Assembly (NCBI RefSeq): GCF_007991615.1
Contig: NZ_BJYR01000003.1
Span: 62,001-126,000, forward strand
DNA length: 64,000 bases
Direction of reading: 5' to 3'
From: Novosphingobium sediminis
GTDB taxonomy: Bacteria; Pseudomonadota; Alphaproteobacteria; Sphingomonadales; Sphingomonadaceae
A program made the position numbers and the translations under genes. Of the stretch, positions 52,014-61,408 are shown piece by piece. The notes below the pieces were generated by a model. The model worked only from the letters and a program-made list of their open reading frames with translations. It searched no databases and had not been told where the DNA came from. Positions within the stretch are counted from its first letter, which is position 1; each line of letters starts with the position of its first letter.

Positions 52014-53078
52014 GTGGCACTCGGATGCGAAGTTCTGCCCGGCGGCACCAGCGATCCCGGCTTCACCCAGCCGGCGCGGGTCGAGATCGTGGAGGCGGTG
52101 GGCGCGAGCACGACGTTCGTGCTCTCCTACGACATCGCGATTGCTGATGGCGATCTGCAACTCGTCAGCGATGATGCGCTTGGGCCTGAGGCCGAGCTTG
52201 CCGTGCGCGTCGTCGATGGCGCCAGCACCGCAATCCTCGTGCGCGGTCCGGTGACCCGCCAGCGCATCGCGGTCGCCACCGGCGGCGATGGCTCGACGCT
52301 CGATGTGATCGGCGGCGATGTGACCATTGCGATGGCGCGCGAAGTCCAGGTCAAGGTCTGGCCTTCGACCACCGACGATGCGGCAATCCGCGAATTGCTC
52401 GGCAAGGCCGGCATTGCTCCGGAGCAGATCGCGCTGCCGACCAGCGTGGTCCATGATGAAACGAAGAACGCGCTCGTGCAGCGCGAATCCGATCTGCACC
52501 TGTTGCGCCGCCTCGCCCGGCGCAACGGCTGCTGGTTCTGGATCACCTACGATGCCAAGACCACGCTTGCCTCGGCGCATGTCGTGCGGCCTCCGGTGGA
52601 TCAGGCCCCGGCGGCCGTGTTCCATCTGGCGGGCGCAGACCGCAACATCGATGATGCGGTGATCGAGTGGGATGCCGAACGCGTCGTCGCCACCGATGCC
52701 GCCAACCGCGACATATTCGCCGCCTCCGACATGGACGGCAGCGTGGATCGCTCGCCGCTGACGCCGATGGCCGACAAGGCGCTTGCGGACATCGTGACCA
52801 GCCCGCGCCGCGCCCGGCTCACCCATCCGGTCGACGATGCCGGTGATCTGATCACCCGCAGCGAAGCCGCGCTGATCGAGGAAGGCTGGTTCGTCACCGC
52901 TACGCTGGCAGTGCGCGAACGGCGGCTCAAGCAGGTCGTGCGCACACATACCGTCGCCGAGCTGCACGGCGCCGGCAAGCGCCATTCGGGCAAGTATCTC
53001 GTCGCCCGCGTCGCCCACTCCATCGATGCCAACGATCACCTGATGACGGTGACGCTGGTGCGCAATGGCTGGAACTGA
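52014..53078 (+). CDS. Phage late control D / gp27-like hub protein
   Basis: A 354-residue hub protein of the gpD/VgrG N-terminal type, which forms the trimeric ring that connects tube and spike. The segment VHDETKNALVQRESDLHLLRRLARRNGCWFW is the typical ESDLxLLxRLARxxG signature, and the C-terminus ends KYLVARVAHSIDANDHLMTVTLVRN, as in gpD proteins. Start GTG at 52014 follows a GGAG at about 10 bases. Spike and hub are on separate genes, as in Afp/PVC but unlike VgrG. Confidence 0.88.
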   Translation: MALGCEVLPGGTSDPGFTQPARVEIVEAVGASTTFVLSYDIAIADGDLQLVSDDALGPEAELAVRVVDGASTAILVRGPVTRQRIAVATGGDGSTLDVIGGDVTIAMAREVQVKVWPSTTDDAAIRELLGKAGIAPEQIALPTSVVHDETKNALVQRESDLHLLRRLARRNGCWFWITYDAKTTLASAHVVRPPVDQAPAAVFHLAGADRNIDDAVIEWDAERVVATDAANRDIFAASDMDGSVDRSPLTPMADKALADIVTSPRRARLTHPVDDAGDLITRSEAALIEEGWFVTATLAVRERRLKQVVRTHTVAELHGAGKRHSGKYLVARVAHSIDANDHLMTVTLVRNGWN

Positions 53079-53081
53079 ACC

Positions 53082-53645
53082 ATGCTGACCGATCCCTTCA
53101 TCGCCTTCCAGCAAGCCCACAGCGATCATGTCTGGGGCAAACATGCCGGGACCGTGATCGACAATCAGGATCCCGAGAATTGCGGCCGCCTGCAGGTTTC
53201 CTGCCCCGCAGTGCTGGGTGAGGCCAATGTCTGGGCGATGCCCTGCGTGCCTTATGCAGGGCCCGGCGTGGGCATGTATTTCATCCCCCCGGTCGGCGCC
53301 GGAGTATGGGTAGAATTCGAGGGCGGCAAGGTCTCGCGGCCGATCTGGGCGGGCTGCTATTGGTCAAAGGACCAGCTGCCAGCGGCAGCTACCTCACCCG
53401 ACATCAAGCTGATCGTCACCGCCGCCGCCAGCCTCACCATCGACGAAAGCTCGGGCGAAGTGGTGCTGAAGAACAGCAGCGACGCCAGCACGACATGGAC
53501 CGACAAAGTGGCGACCGAAGCCGGAAAGGCGACCCACACCGTGGGAGCGGACGGCGTCGTCTCGGAATCAGCGGGCGGCGCCGGGAAGGTCGAGGTCAGC
53601 GATAGCGGCGTGTCGGTCAATTCCGGCGCGTTCAGCGTGATGTGA
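53082..53645 (+). CDS. Spike protein (gp5/gpV baseplate assembly V-like)
   Basis: A 187-residue spike subunit. The OB-fold domain holds GTVIDNQDPENCGRLQVSCP and VPYAGPGVGMYFIPPVGAGVWVEFEGGKVSRPIWAGCYW, the gpV/gp5 signature. The remaining 70 residues are a short beta-prism of Ser/Ala/Val repeats. It is close to the length of Afp8-class minimal spikes, without a lysozyme domain. It starts 3 bases after the hub gene. Confidence 0.92.
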   Translation: MLTDPFIAFQQAHSDHVWGKHAGTVIDNQDPENCGRLQVSCPAVLGEANVWAMPCVPYAGPGVGMYFIPPVGAGVWVEFEGGKVSRPIWAGCYWSKDQLPAAATSPDIKLIVTAAASLTIDESSGEVVLKNSSDASTTWTDKVATEAGKATHTVGADGVVSESAGGAGKVEVSDSGVSVNSGAFSVM

Positions 53646-53657
53646 GGGGGAGCGCGC

Positions 53658-53999
53658 ATGGCACAGCCCCTCCTCACCACGGCCTCTAGCCTGCAATGCC
53701 CGCACGGCGGCTCCGTTGCGATTGCCTCCGCCAACGCGCGCGCGATCGCGGGGGCACCGCTGGCGCTGGCGAGCGATGTGTTCACCATCGCGGGCTGCCC
53801 GTTCCAGATCCCGGTCGGGGCCGGCACCGTCCCGCATCCCTGCCTCACCGTGCAGTGGATCACGGTGAACCTGCACACCACGGTCGGCGGCCAGCCCACG
53901 CTCGCGCCAGACAGCGTCGGCCTGTGCCTTGCCGGCGATCAGGTTCCGCAGGGGCCGGTATCTGTCGTCACCGTCCAGCCGCGCGTCAGCGGATCATGA
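53658..53999 (+). CDS. PAAR-like tip protein
   Basis: A 113-residue protein beginning LLTTASSLQCPHGGSVAIAS, with further Cys/His pairs in AGCPFQI and VPHPCLTVQW. These are typical of PAAR-like (DUF4280-type) tips, where three Cys/His ligands hold an iron or zinc at the needle point. It follows the spike directly and would sharpen it. Confidence 0.85.
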   Translation: MAQPLLTTASSLQCPHGGSVAIASANARAIAGAPLALASDVFTIAGCPFQIPVGAGTVPHPCLTVQWITVNLHTTVGGQPTLAPDSVGLCLAGDQVPQGPVSVVTVQPRVSGS

Positions 54000-54012
54000 G
54001 GAGGAACGCCTG

Positions 54013-54393
54013 ATGGCCGAGCCGCCCTTCACCAGTCTGCGCTATCCGCTCGCGGTTGACCCTGCACGCGGGCGGCTTGGGCAGGAGCAGGACTTCGACG
54101 CGCATGTCGAGCAGCTGGTCATGCAGGTGCTGCTGACCGCGCCGGGAGAGCGCATCAACCGCCCCGATTTCGGCTGCGGGGTTAAGCGGCTGGTCTTTGC
54201 TCCCGGCGGGGAAGTCGCCGCGACACTCGCGCAGGCCACGATCTATCAGGCGCTGACGACCTGGCTGGGCGATGTCATCACCGTCACTGAAGTCACCGCC
54301 CGCGCTGACGATGCCGCCCTGCTGGTGCGCATCGGCTATGCCGTGAAGGTGCTCGGCCAGCGCCGCTACCTCAACCTGCGGGTGACGCCATGA
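54013..54393 (+). CDS. GPW/gp25 baseplate wedge protein
   Basis: A 126-residue gp25-like protein: FDAHVEQLVMQVLLTAPGERINRPDFGCGVKRLVF carries the conserved GERxxxPxFGCG core and the sheath-initiating EPR-like region. ATG at 54013 has a GAGGA site; the frame upstream overlaps the tip gene and is not used. It overlaps the baseplate-J gene by 4 bases. Confidence 0.95.
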   Translation: MAEPPFTSLRYPLAVDPARGRLGQEQDFDAHVEQLVMQVLLTAPGERINRPDFGCGVKRLVFAPGGEVAATLAQATIYQALTTWLGDVITVTEVTARADDAALLVRIGYAVKVLGQRRYLNLRVTP

Positions 54394-56837
54394 GCATCGA
54401 CCGCGCCGATCTCCTGCGCGCCTCGACGACGCTGACGGGCATTGATTTCGTCGCCGTGTCACCCTCGCAGACCGTGCTCACTGTGTTCCTGCAGCACGAT
54501 GTCCTGCCCGCAGCCGTGGCAGCACAGCTTGCCGCCCTCGCGGTAGAGGACATCCATATCGAGGCGATCGGTGCGGTCGATCCGGTGCGCGTGCCGGTGA
54601 TCCAGTCCGCCTCCCCGCTCCCCGCGCCGGTCGATGGCCGCGCCGTGCTGCAGTTCCTCACCGCCATGCCCGGCGGCTTTGGCGATTACCGGCTGCGCAT
54701 CGATAGTCCGGTGATCGATCCCTACTTCAACAACATCCGCTTCAGCTTCAAGGCGGCCTGCGACAGCGATCTCGATTGCGAAGCCGATCCCCGCGCCTGC
54801 CCGCCAGACGAGCAGGTGGACTTCCCGGTCGATTACCGCGCGCGCGATTTCTGGAGCTTCCGCCGCGCGCTGACCGACTTTGCCGCGCAGCGCTATCCCG
54901 ATTGGCAAGACCGCCTCGAAGCCGACATCGGCATGATGGTCCTCGAACTGACGGCAGCGCTGGGGGACGAGTTCGCCTATGCCAACGACCGGCTCAGCCG
55001 CGAAGGGCGGCTCGATCAGGCCAGCCAGCGCCGCTCGCTGCGCCACCTCGCGCGGCTGGTCGATTCCCAGCTAGACGATGGCGCGGGCGCTTTCGCATGG
55101 ATAGATGTTCAGGCCTCTGCTGCGGGCGTTGTCGATGCGGGCACCGCGATCACCGATGCGCAGCGGCAGCTGGTGTTCGAGATCGGCCGCGGGCTTGCCG
55201 ACCAGCCGCTGGCATCGCCGCCCCAGCCACCCGCAAAGTTCGCCATCGATCCCGCGCGCAACGAGATCGCAGCCTATATCTGGGACGAAAACGACACCTG
55301 CCTCCTCGCCGGCACCACCGAGCTGACCATCACCGGGGCGCATGAAGCGCAGCTCCAGCCCGATGCGGCCATCGATGCCGAAGGGCGCTGGGTACTGCTG
55401 ATGACCCGTCCGCCCTCACCCGACGTTCCCGAACGGCGGCTGGTCGTCCGTCTCAAGGACGCGCGCGATGATGTTGATCCGTTGACTTCAGCGCCGATCA
55501 CCCGGCTTGTGCTGGAAACCCCGGCGGCGTTCGATCTCGATCTCGAAACGCTGGTGCTGCGCGCCAATCTCCTGCCAGCCACTGCCGGTGCCGCGCATCA
55601 AGCGCGCTTCCGCATCGGCCCGCCCGATGGCCCTGCCGATCCTGACGCGGTTCTGCCCATGGCAGTCGAGCGCGTGGGGGCGGACAGCACCGTCTGCTAC
55701 CCCGATCCGGGCAGCCCGGCCGATCTGGCGGCGCGGGTCAAGACTTTGTTCTCGCTTGCCGGATCAGACGAGACGCCGCTTGTCTGGCATGCCGATCCAT
55801 CGGGCGCGCTGCACCCCGAAGTGCAAGTGCTGTGCGAACGCGACACGTCTGCATGGCAGTGGCAGCCCGCGCTGGTGGGCGAAACCACTGCCGAGCCCGA
55901 CGACCGCTTCTTCACGCTGGAAGACGGGCTCTACCACCGCGTGGTCGGCTTCGAACGCTTCGGCAAGGTCACCGAACTGATCGACTATGCCACCGGCGAG
56001 GGCACCACCCTGCGCTTCGGTGACGGCGTGTTCGGCATGGCTCCCGCAGCCGGAGACCGCTTCACCGTGCGCTACCGCCTCGGCAATGGCAGCCGCGGCA
56101 ACGCAGCGCCCGATACCTTGACCGTGCTGCCTGTGGCGGTTCCCGGCGTGGTGTCGGTCAACAACCCGCTCGCGGGGACCGGCGGGCGCGATCCCGAAAC
56201 GGCGCAGGCCATCCGCACCAACGCTCCGCAGGCCTTCCGCGCAATAACTTATCGCGCCGTCCAGCCGGCCGACTACGCACGCATCGCCGAGCGTGACCCC
56301 CGCATCCAGAAGGCCGGCGCCACCAGCCGCTGGACCGGAAGCTGGCCGACGATGTTCGTGACACCCGATCCGCACGAGAGCACCGCCGTTTCTCCCGCAC
56401 TACGCAAGGATCTCCTGCTCGCGCTCGACCGCGCGCGGCAGGCAGGCCGCGAATGCAAGCTCATGGCCCCGCGCTATGCCGATTTCGATCTCGAGATCAG
56501 GCTCTGCGTCGCCGCCAATGCCTATCGCGGCGAAGTGGAGGAAGCCGCGCTCGCCGCGCTGTTCGGAAAGCCGGGCCAGGGTGGCGGATTCTTCGATCCG
56601 GACAACTTCACTTTCGGCATGCCGCTTTCGCGCGCGGCGCTGATCGCGGTTCTCCAAGGCGTGCCCGGCGTGTGCGGCGTCGAAGCCATGCGCGTGCGCC
56701 GCCCCGGCTATTTCGAGTGGCGCGCGTTCGACGAACTGAGCCTGCCGGTCGGCCTCAGCGAACTCGTCCGCGTGACGAACAGCCGCGCCCTGCCGGAGCG
56801 CGGGGCGGTGCAGCTGATCATGGAAGGGGGCGCCTGA
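54390..56837 (+). CDS. Baseplate J-like protein (Afp11-like)
   Basis: An 815-residue baseplate wedge protein. FPVDYRARDFWSFRRALTDFAAQRYPDW, TAALGDEFAYANDRLSREGRL, RFGDGVFGMAPAAGDRFTVRYRLGNGSRGN and YRAVQPADYARIAERDP are characteristic of large gpJ proteins in injection systems. A preceding N-terminal part (1-140) with PCPPDEQ-like Cys residues (CDSDLDCEADPRAC) may add metal-binding or disulfide structure. It overlaps both neighbours by 4 and 1 bases. Confidence 0.92.
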   Translation: MSIDRADLLRASTTLTGIDFVAVSPSQTVLTVFLQHDVLPAAVAAQLAALAVEDIHIEAIGAVDPVRVPVIQSASPLPAPVDGRAVLQFLTAMPGGFGDYRLRIDSPVIDPYFNNIRFSFKAACDSDLDCEADPRACPPDEQVDFPVDYRARDFWSFRRALTDFAAQRYPDWQDRLEADIGMMVLELTAALGDEFAYANDRLSREGRLDQASQRRSLRHLARLVDSQLDDGAGAFAWIDVQASAAGVVDAGTAITDAQRQLVFEIGRGLADQPLASPPQPPAKFAIDPARNEIAAYIWDENDTCLLAGTTELTITGAHEAQLQPDAAIDAEGRWVLLMTRPPSPDVPERRLVVRLKDARDDVDPLTSAPITRLVLETPAAFDLDLETLVLRANLLPATAGAAHQARFRIGPPDGPADPDAVLPMAVERVGADSTVCYPDPGSPADLAARVKTLFSLAGSDETPLVWHADPSGALHPEVQVLCERDTSAWQWQPALVGETTAEPDDRFFTLEDGLYHRVVGFERFGKVTELIDYATGEGTTLRFGDGVFGMAPAAGDRFTVRYRLGNGSRGNAAPDTLTVLPVAVPGVVSVNNPLAGTGGRDPETAQAIRTNAPQAFRAITYRAVQPADYARIAERDPRIQKAGATSRWTGSWPTMFVTPDPHESTAVSPALRKDLLLALDRARQAGRECKLMAPRYADFDLEIRLCVAANAYRGEVEEAALAALFGKPGQGGGFFDPDNFTFGMPLSRAALIAVLQGVPGVCGVEAMRVRRPGYFEWRAFDELSLPVGLSELVRVTNSRALPERGAVQLIMEGGA

Positions 56838-59173
56838 TGGCCTGCACTTGCGACACGCATGATTGCACTGCCCTTGCCATCCCGGCAGGCCTGCAGACAA
56901 TTCCGCGCGCCATCGGGACGTTTTCCGAGTGGCGCACGGCCCTCCTCGGCGCGATCGGCCGCGAGCCGCTGCTCGATGCGTGGCGGGCGCGGGACCGTGC
57001 CGATTTCGGCGTCATGCTCACTGAAATGTTCGCCTACATGGGCGACGTCACCAGCTTCTACGACATGCGTACCTGCAACGCGGCCTATCTCGGCACGGCG
57101 AGCGATCCGGCAGCCGTGCGGGCGCTGACCGGGCTACTGGGATACAAGCCAAGGCCCGGCCTCGGCGCATCGGTCTGGCTCTCTGCGCAGGCCGACGGGG
57201 TGCGGCCTGTCAGCATTCCGCAAGGCACCGCGTTCCGGTCGGGCGCCTTCCCCGGCAGCCCGCCGCAAGTGTTCGAGGTGCAGCAAGCCGAAACCGCCGA
57301 TCCACGCGTCAACCGGCTGGCGATCGACCGTGTACCCGCGACGTCCCTTCCCTCGCCGCTGACCGGCCTGCCGGTTGAAGCAAGCACCCTGCGCGCCGGG
57401 AGCGGCACGCTGGTTGTGATAGCCTCCCCCGGTGGCCTCGTCGCGGCTCGCATTGCGCAGGCCGCCCCCATGGCCCTGCGGATCCGCCGCCCGGTCACCA
57501 TGGCGGCGTTCGCTGCCGCCGTGACGCCGCCCTCCGGCGCGACTTATGCCAACACGCGCCTGCTGCGCGGCGGCGCGCGCTGCGGCGTGTGGAAGCATTC
57601 GGCGGTTGCGGGCGATCCGGCGGTGCTCTCGGGCGCGACGCTCGCGCTGGAAGCACGGGTTCCGATCCACGCAGGCGATGTGGTGGCGTTCGAAGCAGGC
57701 GGCGTGATCGCTGCGCGCTGTGTCATCAGCGTTGGCGAGGCGCAGTTTACCGTGCTTGCCGGGCAGACCAGCACACTAACCGACAGCGCCAACAAGGTCA
57801 GCACGCTCGTCAGCCCCGCAGTCACCGTAGGCACTACGACGATCACGCTGGACAGCGCCCTCCCCTATGCGGCGGCTGATCTGCCCGGCCTTGTGGTCCA
57901 CTATGCCATGGCCGATGCCGCAACGCTCCACGCGCCGCTCAAGGATACACTGGCGAGCGGCGACCCGGTGCACCTTCCCGATTTTATCGACCCGCCCCGC
58001 GTACCGGTCACCCATGTTGCGCTTGAAGATGCGCACGGCGAGGCGGTGGTCACCAGCGGCGCGCTCGATGCGGCATCGCGCAGCGCAGCCTTGTCTGCCG
58101 CGCCGATCTGGCCGCAGGACCTGGTCCAGCCCGTCAAGCTCTATGGCAACACCTTCCTCGCCACGCGCGGCGAAAGCGTGCACGGTGAGGTGATCGGCAC
58201 AGGCAACGCCGCCCTCCCGCTCCAGACGTTCCGCCTGAAGAAAAAGCCGCTTACCTACCTTGCCGCAGCCAATGCCGCCGGGCGTGTCAGCACGCTCGCC
58301 ATCCATGTCGGCGGGGTCCAATGGCGCGAAGTAGATAGCTTCTACGGCCAGCCCGCCGATGCGCCGGTCTATGTCGTGCGCCACGATGCGCAGGGTGAGA
58401 CCGACATCGATTTCGGCGGCGCTTTGCGCCTGCCGAGCGGCGCGCAGGTTACCGCCGACTACCGCTTTGGCGCCGGTTCGGCAGTGCCGCCTGCCGATAG
58501 CGTCAAGCAGATCGCCCGGCCCATCGCCAAGCTGCGCTCGGTCCGCAACGTGCTGCCCGCGTTCGGCGGGGCTGATGCCGAAGCGGCAGAGGAAATCCGC
58601 TATCGCGGGCCGGCCTCGGCGCTCCTGCTGGGCCGTGCAATCTCGCTTGTCGATATAGAAGCAGCGGCTGCGCAGACCTCGGGCGTCCGGGCTGTGCGCG
58701 CGGTGTGGGCGTGGGACAGGACCGGGCAGCGCCCAGCTGCGATGGTCCGCTACATCGGCGATCCGCAGCTTGCCGCACCGATCCGCGCCGCCTTGCGCGC
58801 GCTTGCAGAGGATGACGCGCCGATTACTGTCATCAGCGCCGCCGCGCAATCGGTGCGGCTCGATGTCGCAATCGATGTCTCGCCGGATTACGTCGCCGAC
58901 GCGGTCGCAGGCGCGGTCGGTGCGGTGCTGTTCGCGCCGGTCGGCCTGCCCGGCACCGGCGGCCTGCTGCGTCCCGAACGGCTCGGGCCGGACAGCGCGG
59001 TGTTCGCCAGCATGGTGATAAAGGCGATCATGGATGTCCCCGGCGTCACCGCGCTCAGCGCGCTGAGCCTCGACGGCACCCCGTTCACCGATGTCGCCCG
59101 CGCCCCGGCTGCAGGATCCTACTTCGATTTCGCGGACGGCGGCGTGCGCGTCAACGGCCGGTTGGCAGGATAG
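56837..59173 (+). CDS. Second baseplate J-like protein (Afp12-like)
   Basis: A 778-residue wedge protein related to the previous one: SEWRTALLGAIGREPLLDAWRARDRADFGVMLTEMFAYMGDVTSFYDMR and LPSGAQVTADYRFGAGSAVPPADSV. It begins with a Cys/His cluster CTCDTHDCT, odd for the family. ATG at 56837 overlaps the previous stop (TGATG); the longer open frame upstream is the shadow of the first J gene. Paired J proteins form the heterodimeric wedge. Confidence 0.88.
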   Translation: MACTCDTHDCTALAIPAGLQTIPRAIGTFSEWRTALLGAIGREPLLDAWRARDRADFGVMLTEMFAYMGDVTSFYDMRTCNAAYLGTASDPAAVRALTGLLGYKPRPGLGASVWLSAQADGVRPVSIPQGTAFRSGAFPGSPPQVFEVQQAETADPRVNRLAIDRVPATSLPSPLTGLPVEASTLRAGSGTLVVIASPGGLVAARIAQAAPMALRIRRPVTMAAFAAAVTPPSGATYANTRLLRGGARCGVWKHSAVAGDPAVLSGATLALEARVPIHAGDVVAFEAGGVIAARCVISVGEAQFTVLAGQTSTLTDSANKVSTLVSPAVTVGTTTITLDSALPYAAADLPGLVVHYAMADAATLHAPLKDTLASGDPVHLPDFIDPPRVPVTHVALEDAHGEAVVTSGALDAASRSAALSAAPIWPQDLVQPVKLYGNTFLATRGESVHGEVIGTGNAALPLQTFRLKKKPLTYLAAANAAGRVSTLAIHVGGVQWREVDSFYGQPADAPVYVVRHDAQGETDIDFGGALRLPSGAQVTADYRFGAGSAVPPADSVKQIARPIAKLRSVRNVLPAFGGADAEAAEEIRYRGPASALLLGRAISLVDIEAAAAQTSGVRAVRAVWAWDRTGQRPAAMVRYIGDPQLAAPIRAALRALAEDDAPITVISAAAQSVRLDVAIDVSPDYVADAVAGAVGAVLFAPVGLPGTGGLLRPERLGPDSAVFASMVIKAIMDVPGVTALSALSLDGTPFTDVARAPAAGSYFDFADGGVRVNGRLAG

Positions 59174-59181
59174 GGGGCACC

Positions 59182-61407
59182 ATGGGAACCGCACGCGACT
59201 ACTACCGCGAATACTACACCGAGCGGCTGTGGGATTGGGTGCCCGCCGCGATCCGCGAGGCAGACGAGACCGAGGGCGGCTCGGCCCTGCGCGCGCTGCT
59301 GCGGGCTTTCGCCAGCCAGGCGGCCGTGATGAAGCGCAGCCAGGACCGCTTGTGGGACGACATGTTCGTCGAGTTGGCCGACGACTGGGCCGTCCCCTAC
59401 ATTGCCGAACTCGTGGCCGCCCGGCTGGTCTCCGCGCTCAATCCGCGCGGGCGGCGCAGCGATGTTGCCAAGACCATCTACTACCGCCGCCGCAAGGGCA
59501 CGCTCGCGGTCCTCGAGCAGCTTTGCGACGATATTGCGGGGTGGGACGCCAAGCTGGTGGAGGAGTTCCGCCGCCTCGCCCGCAGCCGCCACGGCCTCGA
59601 TGGCTCCGCAGCGACAGGCCGGGTGACCGGCACGCCGGAAGGCGGGCTTGCCGATCTGCGCTCGGTGCGCGGCAGCCTGCTCACCGGCGATGCCTTTGAC
59701 GAATTTCACTACACCCCGGAAATGCGGCGCCCCCGCGACCGGCTCGGCCTGCGCGGCATTCCGGTGCTGGGCTTCCATCTGCACCGGCTCACGCTGGTCC
59801 AGTTCAGCGATGTGACGCCCCGCCTCGTCAGGAACCTCGCGGGTACGCGTGATGGCTATGCGTTCGATCCCAGCGGGCGCGACGTGCCGCTGTTTGGGCG
59901 CGGGCGGGCGCGCGGCGATTGGAGCCAGTGGCGCAGCGCAGCGGAAGGCGAGCTTCCCCGCGTGATCGACTGCCGGCTCTACAACGAGGAGATCTTCGCG
60001 GTCGGCGATCCGGTCATCGCGTGGATTCGCAGCACGGGGCTGATCGCCAATCAGGCCACACGCCGCGCCTGCGCCAAAAGCCTCTCCCAGATCGCCGGGC
60101 AACGCTTTGCGACGCGCGCAGCGCTGCGGCGGGTGCTGGGCGGCTTGCCGCAAGGCGCAGTGCTGACCAGTGCGGGCGTCTTTGCCGAAATTCTCGCCCG
60201 CACTCTCACCGAAGACAGCGGCGCGGTGGTGCTACAGGATGCCGTGGCGCTCGGCCTGAAGGGTGCGGCCCCCATCCCGCGAGCGGCGATGCGGGCGGCA
60301 GACCTCGGCGATTGGAACCGCACCGCGCCGCCGGGCATCGACCTGCTGTTCGATCCGGCGCGCGGGCGGCTGCTGTTCGATCCCGGCGCCGCGCTGCCTG
60401 CAGACCTGCGTGCACGCTACACGGTGGGCATGAGCGCCCCGATCGGCGCGGGCGCCTTCGGGCGGCGCAATGCCCAGTCCGCCGCGAGCGTGCATTGGGC
60501 GCAGCGCTCTACCGCTGCCGGGGTGCCTGCGAACGGCGTGCTTGAGCTTTCGGACAGCACCACGTTTGACAACCCGCCAAACCAGCCCGCGATCACCGAC
60601 CTCACGATCCGTGCCCGCGAACAGGAACGCCCCTATGTTCGCCTAGCCGCCGATTGGAAGCTTGGCGCGAGCGGCAACAACCGCACGCTGGTAATCGACG
60701 GGCTGTGGATCGGCGCGCTCACGGGCCAACTCCAGATTGAAGGCTCCTTCGCCAAGGTAACGCTGCGCTACTGCACGCTCGATCCCGGCGGCACAGATGG
60801 CGCGGGCGGCGTGATCCCGCCTTGCGGCCTCGTCATCACCGGCTCGGTCGACGAACTCGTCATCGAAAACTGCATTCTTCCCGGCCTCACGCTCAGCGGC
60901 GCAGGTGCCTCGCTTGATCGCCTTGTTGTCCGCGGCAGCATCATCGATGCCGCCAAGACCGGCGCGACCGGGATCATCGCCCCGCGCACGGCCGCGACGA
61001 TGACGAACTGCACCGTGATCGGCAGCGCGATCGACGGGCTCGCCCTTGATGTCGAGAAACTGGACGCCAGCGATACCCTCGTCGCGGCCCGCGCCGATGT
61101 AACCGACCTCCAATCGGGCTGCTTCCGCTTCTCTGCGCGCGGGCCGGGATCGCGCGTGCCGCACCCTTATGAATCGCACCTACTGGACGATCTGCAGCGG
61201 CTGTTCGCCTCCCGCCGGTTTGGCAATCCTGCCTACGCAGAGCTTTCCGAAACCGCACCCGCCGCCATCCGGCGCGGGTCCGAAGACCAGTGCGAGATCG
61301 GCGCCTGGGCGGGCGAGCGCCGCCCGATCCGGCTCGATGGGCTGCGCGCCAAGATCGACGAATACATGCCCTTTGGCCGCTTGCCGGCCCTGATCGTGGA
61401 GAACTGA
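59182..61407 (+). CDS. Tail protein I-like N-domain fused to a beta-helix
   Basis: A 741-residue protein. The first 230 residues match phage tail protein I/Afp wedge type (YYTERLWDWVPAAIREAD, VPYIAELVAARLV, RRKGTLAVLEQLCDDIAGW). The part from about 430 on reads as a right-handed beta-helix with turns such as LVIDGLWIGALTGQLQIEGSF, LVITGSVDELVIENCILPG and LDRLVVRGSIIDAA. The end (EIGAWAGERRPIRLDGLRAKIDEYMPFG) is a compact cap. gpI proteins attach fibres; the beta-helix suggests carbohydrate binding. Confidence 0.85.
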   Translation: MGTARDYYREYYTERLWDWVPAAIREADETEGGSALRALLRAFASQAAVMKRSQDRLWDDMFVELADDWAVPYIAELVAARLVSALNPRGRRSDVAKTIYYRRRKGTLAVLEQLCDDIAGWDAKLVEEFRRLARSRHGLDGSAATGRVTGTPEGGLADLRSVRGSLLTGDAFDEFHYTPEMRRPRDRLGLRGIPVLGFHLHRLTLVQFSDVTPRLVRNLAGTRDGYAFDPSGRDVPLFGRGRARGDWSQWRSAAEGELPRVIDCRLYNEEIFAVGDPVIAWIRSTGLIANQATRRACAKSLSQIAGQRFATRAALRRVLGGLPQGAVLTSAGVFAEILARTLTEDSGAVVLQDAVALGLKGAAPIPRAAMRAADLGDWNRTAPPGIDLLFDPARGRLLFDPGAALPADLRARYTVGMSAPIGAGAFGRRNAQSAASVHWAQRSTAAGVPANGVLELSDSTTFDNPPNQPAITDLTIRAREQERPYVRLAADWKLGASGNNRTLVIDGLWIGALTGQLQIEGSFAKVTLRYCTLDPGGTDGAGGVIPPCGLVITGSVDELVIENCILPGLTLSGAGASLDRLVVRGSIIDAAKTGATGIIAPRTAATMTNCTVIGSAIDGLALDVEKLDASDTLVAARADVTDLQSGCFRFSARGPGSRVPHPYESHLLDDLQRLFASRRFGNPAYAELSETAPAAIRRGSEDQCEIGAWAGERRPIRLDGLRAKIDEYMPFGRLPALIVEN

Positions 61408-61408
61408 G